Assembly (NCBI RefSeq): GCF_004403945.1
Contig: NZ_SOHM01000029.1
Span: forward strand, 100,978-164,977
DNA length: 64,000 bases
Direction of reading: 5' to 3'
Source: Cryobacterium lactosi
GTDB lineage: Bacteria; Actinomycetota; Actinomycetes; Actinomycetales; Microbacteriaceae
The first letter of the stretch is position 1. Every line of letters starts with the position of its first letter. The notes beneath the pieces are model-generated. The model searched no databases. It worked only from the letters and a program-made list of their open reading frames with translations, and was not told where the DNA came from. A program made the position numbers and the translations under genes. Shown here piece by piece: positions 62,851 through 64,000 of the stretch.

Positions 62851-64000
62851 GTGAACGCACACGAGCTGCCGATCCTGCTCGACCGCACATCGGAGCTTCC
62901 CCTCGCGGCGCAGCTCGCCTCGGCCCTGCGCCTGGCGATCCTCGGCGGGGTCCTGCGGCACGACGAGGCGCTCCCCTCGACCCGCGCCCTCGCCGCTTCG
63001 TTGCGGGTGTCGCGCGGCACCGTCGTCGCAGCCTACGACCAGCTCGCCGGCGAGGGCTACCTGCTGGCGAGTCCGGGCTCGGCGACCCGGGTGATGGTGG
63101 AACGGTCCGATGCGCTCGCCGGGGCCGTCGACGGCACACGCGGCCACCACTCCCGCGGCCGGGCCGGGACATCGGCGAGCGCCCAGAGCCCGGCGAGCAA
63201 CCGACCGATCGCGAGCAACCAGAGCCCCGCGAGTGCAACTCCAGGCTCCACTCCCCTGCCGTTGATCGACCTGGCCCCCGGGCATCCGTCGACCCGAACT
63301 CTCGTCGACCCGGCCTGGACGGCGGCCTGGCGCGCCGCCGTCACCGCGTCCGGGCGCAGCGACTCGCCGCCCGCCAGCGGCACCCTCGAACTGCGCACCG
63401 CGATCGCCGACCACGTGCGGCGGGCGCGGGGACTGGCCTGCCGCCCCGACGACGTGATCGTCACGGCCGGCACCAGCGACGCCCTGGCAAGCATCGGGTT
63501 TGCCCTCGGGGCGCTGGCCGGCGGCGAGACCGCGGGCAGCGGCACCGGCACCGAGCCGGCTGCAACCATCCGAACGGTAACCCCACTCATTGCCGTGGAA
63601 GACCCCGGCTACCCCACCGCCCGGCGGGTGCTGCGCCGGGTGGGCGCGCAGCTCCTTCCCGTGCGCACCGACCCAAACGGCATCGACCTGGCCGAGCTCG
63701 CCGCGCTGGTGCCGGCCCCGCATGCCGTTCTGGTCACCCCGAGCCATCAGTATCCGCTGGGCAGCAGCCTCTCGGTGCAGGGCCGGCTTGACCTGCTCGA
63801 TTGGGCGCACGCTGCGGATGCCGTGGTGATCGAGGACGACTACGACAGCGAGTTCCGCTTCGGCGCCGCGCCGCTGCCCGCTCTGGCCACCCTCGACACG
63901 TCGGGGCGAGTGGCGCTGGTCGGCAGCTTCTCCAAGACCGTCACCCCGTGGATCCGCTGCGGCTACATCATCGCCACCGGCAACCTCGGCACGGCCCTCC
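62851..64000 (+). CDS. MocR/PdxR-type regulator (GntR HTH + aminotransferase domain), cut by window edge
   Basis: 383 codons visible; GTG start with GAGAGGA 6 bases upstream. GntR HTH: LASALRLAILGGVLRHDEAL, STRALAASLRVSRGTVVAAY. A Ser/Ala/Pro-rich linker with repeated SPAS/PIAS. Class-I aminotransferase-like domain: VTAGTSDALASIGFALG, EDPGYPTARRVLRR, VTPSHQYPLG, EDDYDSEFR, and PLP-lysine SFSKTVTP. Controls likely the PNPO-like gene opposite. Confidence 0.93.
   Translation, partial: MNAHELPILLDRTSELPLAAQLASALRLAILGGVLRHDEALPSTRALAASLRVSRGTVVAAYDQLAGEGYLLASPGSATRVMVERSDALAGAVDGTRGHHSRGRAGTSASAQSPASNRPIASNQSPASATPGSTPLPLIDLAPGHPSTRTLVDPAWTAAWRAAVTASGRSDSPPASGTLELRTAIADHVRRARGLACRPDDVIVTAGTSDALASIGFALGALAGGETAGSGTGTEPAATIRTVTPLIAVEDPGYPTARRVLRRVGAQLLPVRTDPNGIDLAELAALVPAPHAVLVTPSHQYPLGSSLSVQGRLDLLDWAHAADAVVIEDDYDSEFRFGAAPLPALATLDTSGRVALVGSFSKTVTPWIRCGYIIATGNLGTAL

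Overview
The window is high-GC actinobacterial DNA. It probably comes from a member of the Microbacteriaceae (Cryobacterium/Leifsonia-like): many GTG starts, ATGA and GTGA gene overlaps, frequent ggatgc/gcatcc codon contexts, a DtxR/IdeR-type iron box and many GntR/LacI regulators point that way. This is an inference from style and gene content. No rRNA, tRNA or CRISPR array was seen.

Region 1 (1-10.5 kb) is accessory DNA. All intact genes are on the minus strand: an SNF2-type helicase running off the left edge, a 414-residue protein of unknown function, and a 993-residue reverse transcriptase fused to a nitrilase-like domain (defence-associated RT, DRT type 1/UG1-like), followed by a polytopic membrane protein. 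Between them lie a decayed corA locus (leader plus the last ~67 codons) and a frameshifted, truncated IS481-family transposase. The RT gene is visibly less GC-rich than the rest.

Region 2 (10.6-20.7 kb) holds a six-gene translationally coupled minus-strand operon: Dpp-type permeases, double ATPase, binding protein, a CodA-like amidohydrolase and an ornithine-cyclodeaminase-family enzyme. It diverges from a GntR/FCD regulator with palindromic operators. A methyltransferase and corA with a long structured leader follow.

Region 3 (20.9-26 kb) is rich in nuclease-like folds: NERD, LEM-3-type GIY-YIG, PD-(D/E)XK, DUF4287, DUF2510 and HNH.

Region 4 (26-43 kb) carries sugar metabolism and regulation: sucrose phosphorylase with a LacI regulator; a STAS-like protein, a GGDEF-EAL enzyme and a methyltransferase; a LacI/aldo-keto reductase pair divergent from a GH29 alpha-L-fucosidase and an alditol-oxidase-like flavoenzyme; then AraC, WYL, hydrolase, GrpB-like and DszC-like genes. 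A 209-bp copy of the DszC-like 3' end flanks a membrane gene.

Region 5 (43.6-48.5 kb) has two very small membrane or secreted genes and an iron-siderophore ABC importer operon behind a DtxR box. Region 6 (48.5-64 kb) starts with dense intergenic repeats and continues with a YtrA-type GntR operon, a membrane GGDEF-EAL protein, a second NERD protein, a GntR/MFS divergent pair, a LysM lipoprotein, arsM, a PNPO-like protein and a MocR/PdxR-type regulator cut by the right edge. Several families of long imperfect palindromes sit between genes here.

Main points for a second look: the RT-nitrilase defence gene and its neighbours; the corA leader, whose decayed second copy shows a compensatory base-pair change; and matching debris of corA-leader and HNH sequence at two other places.
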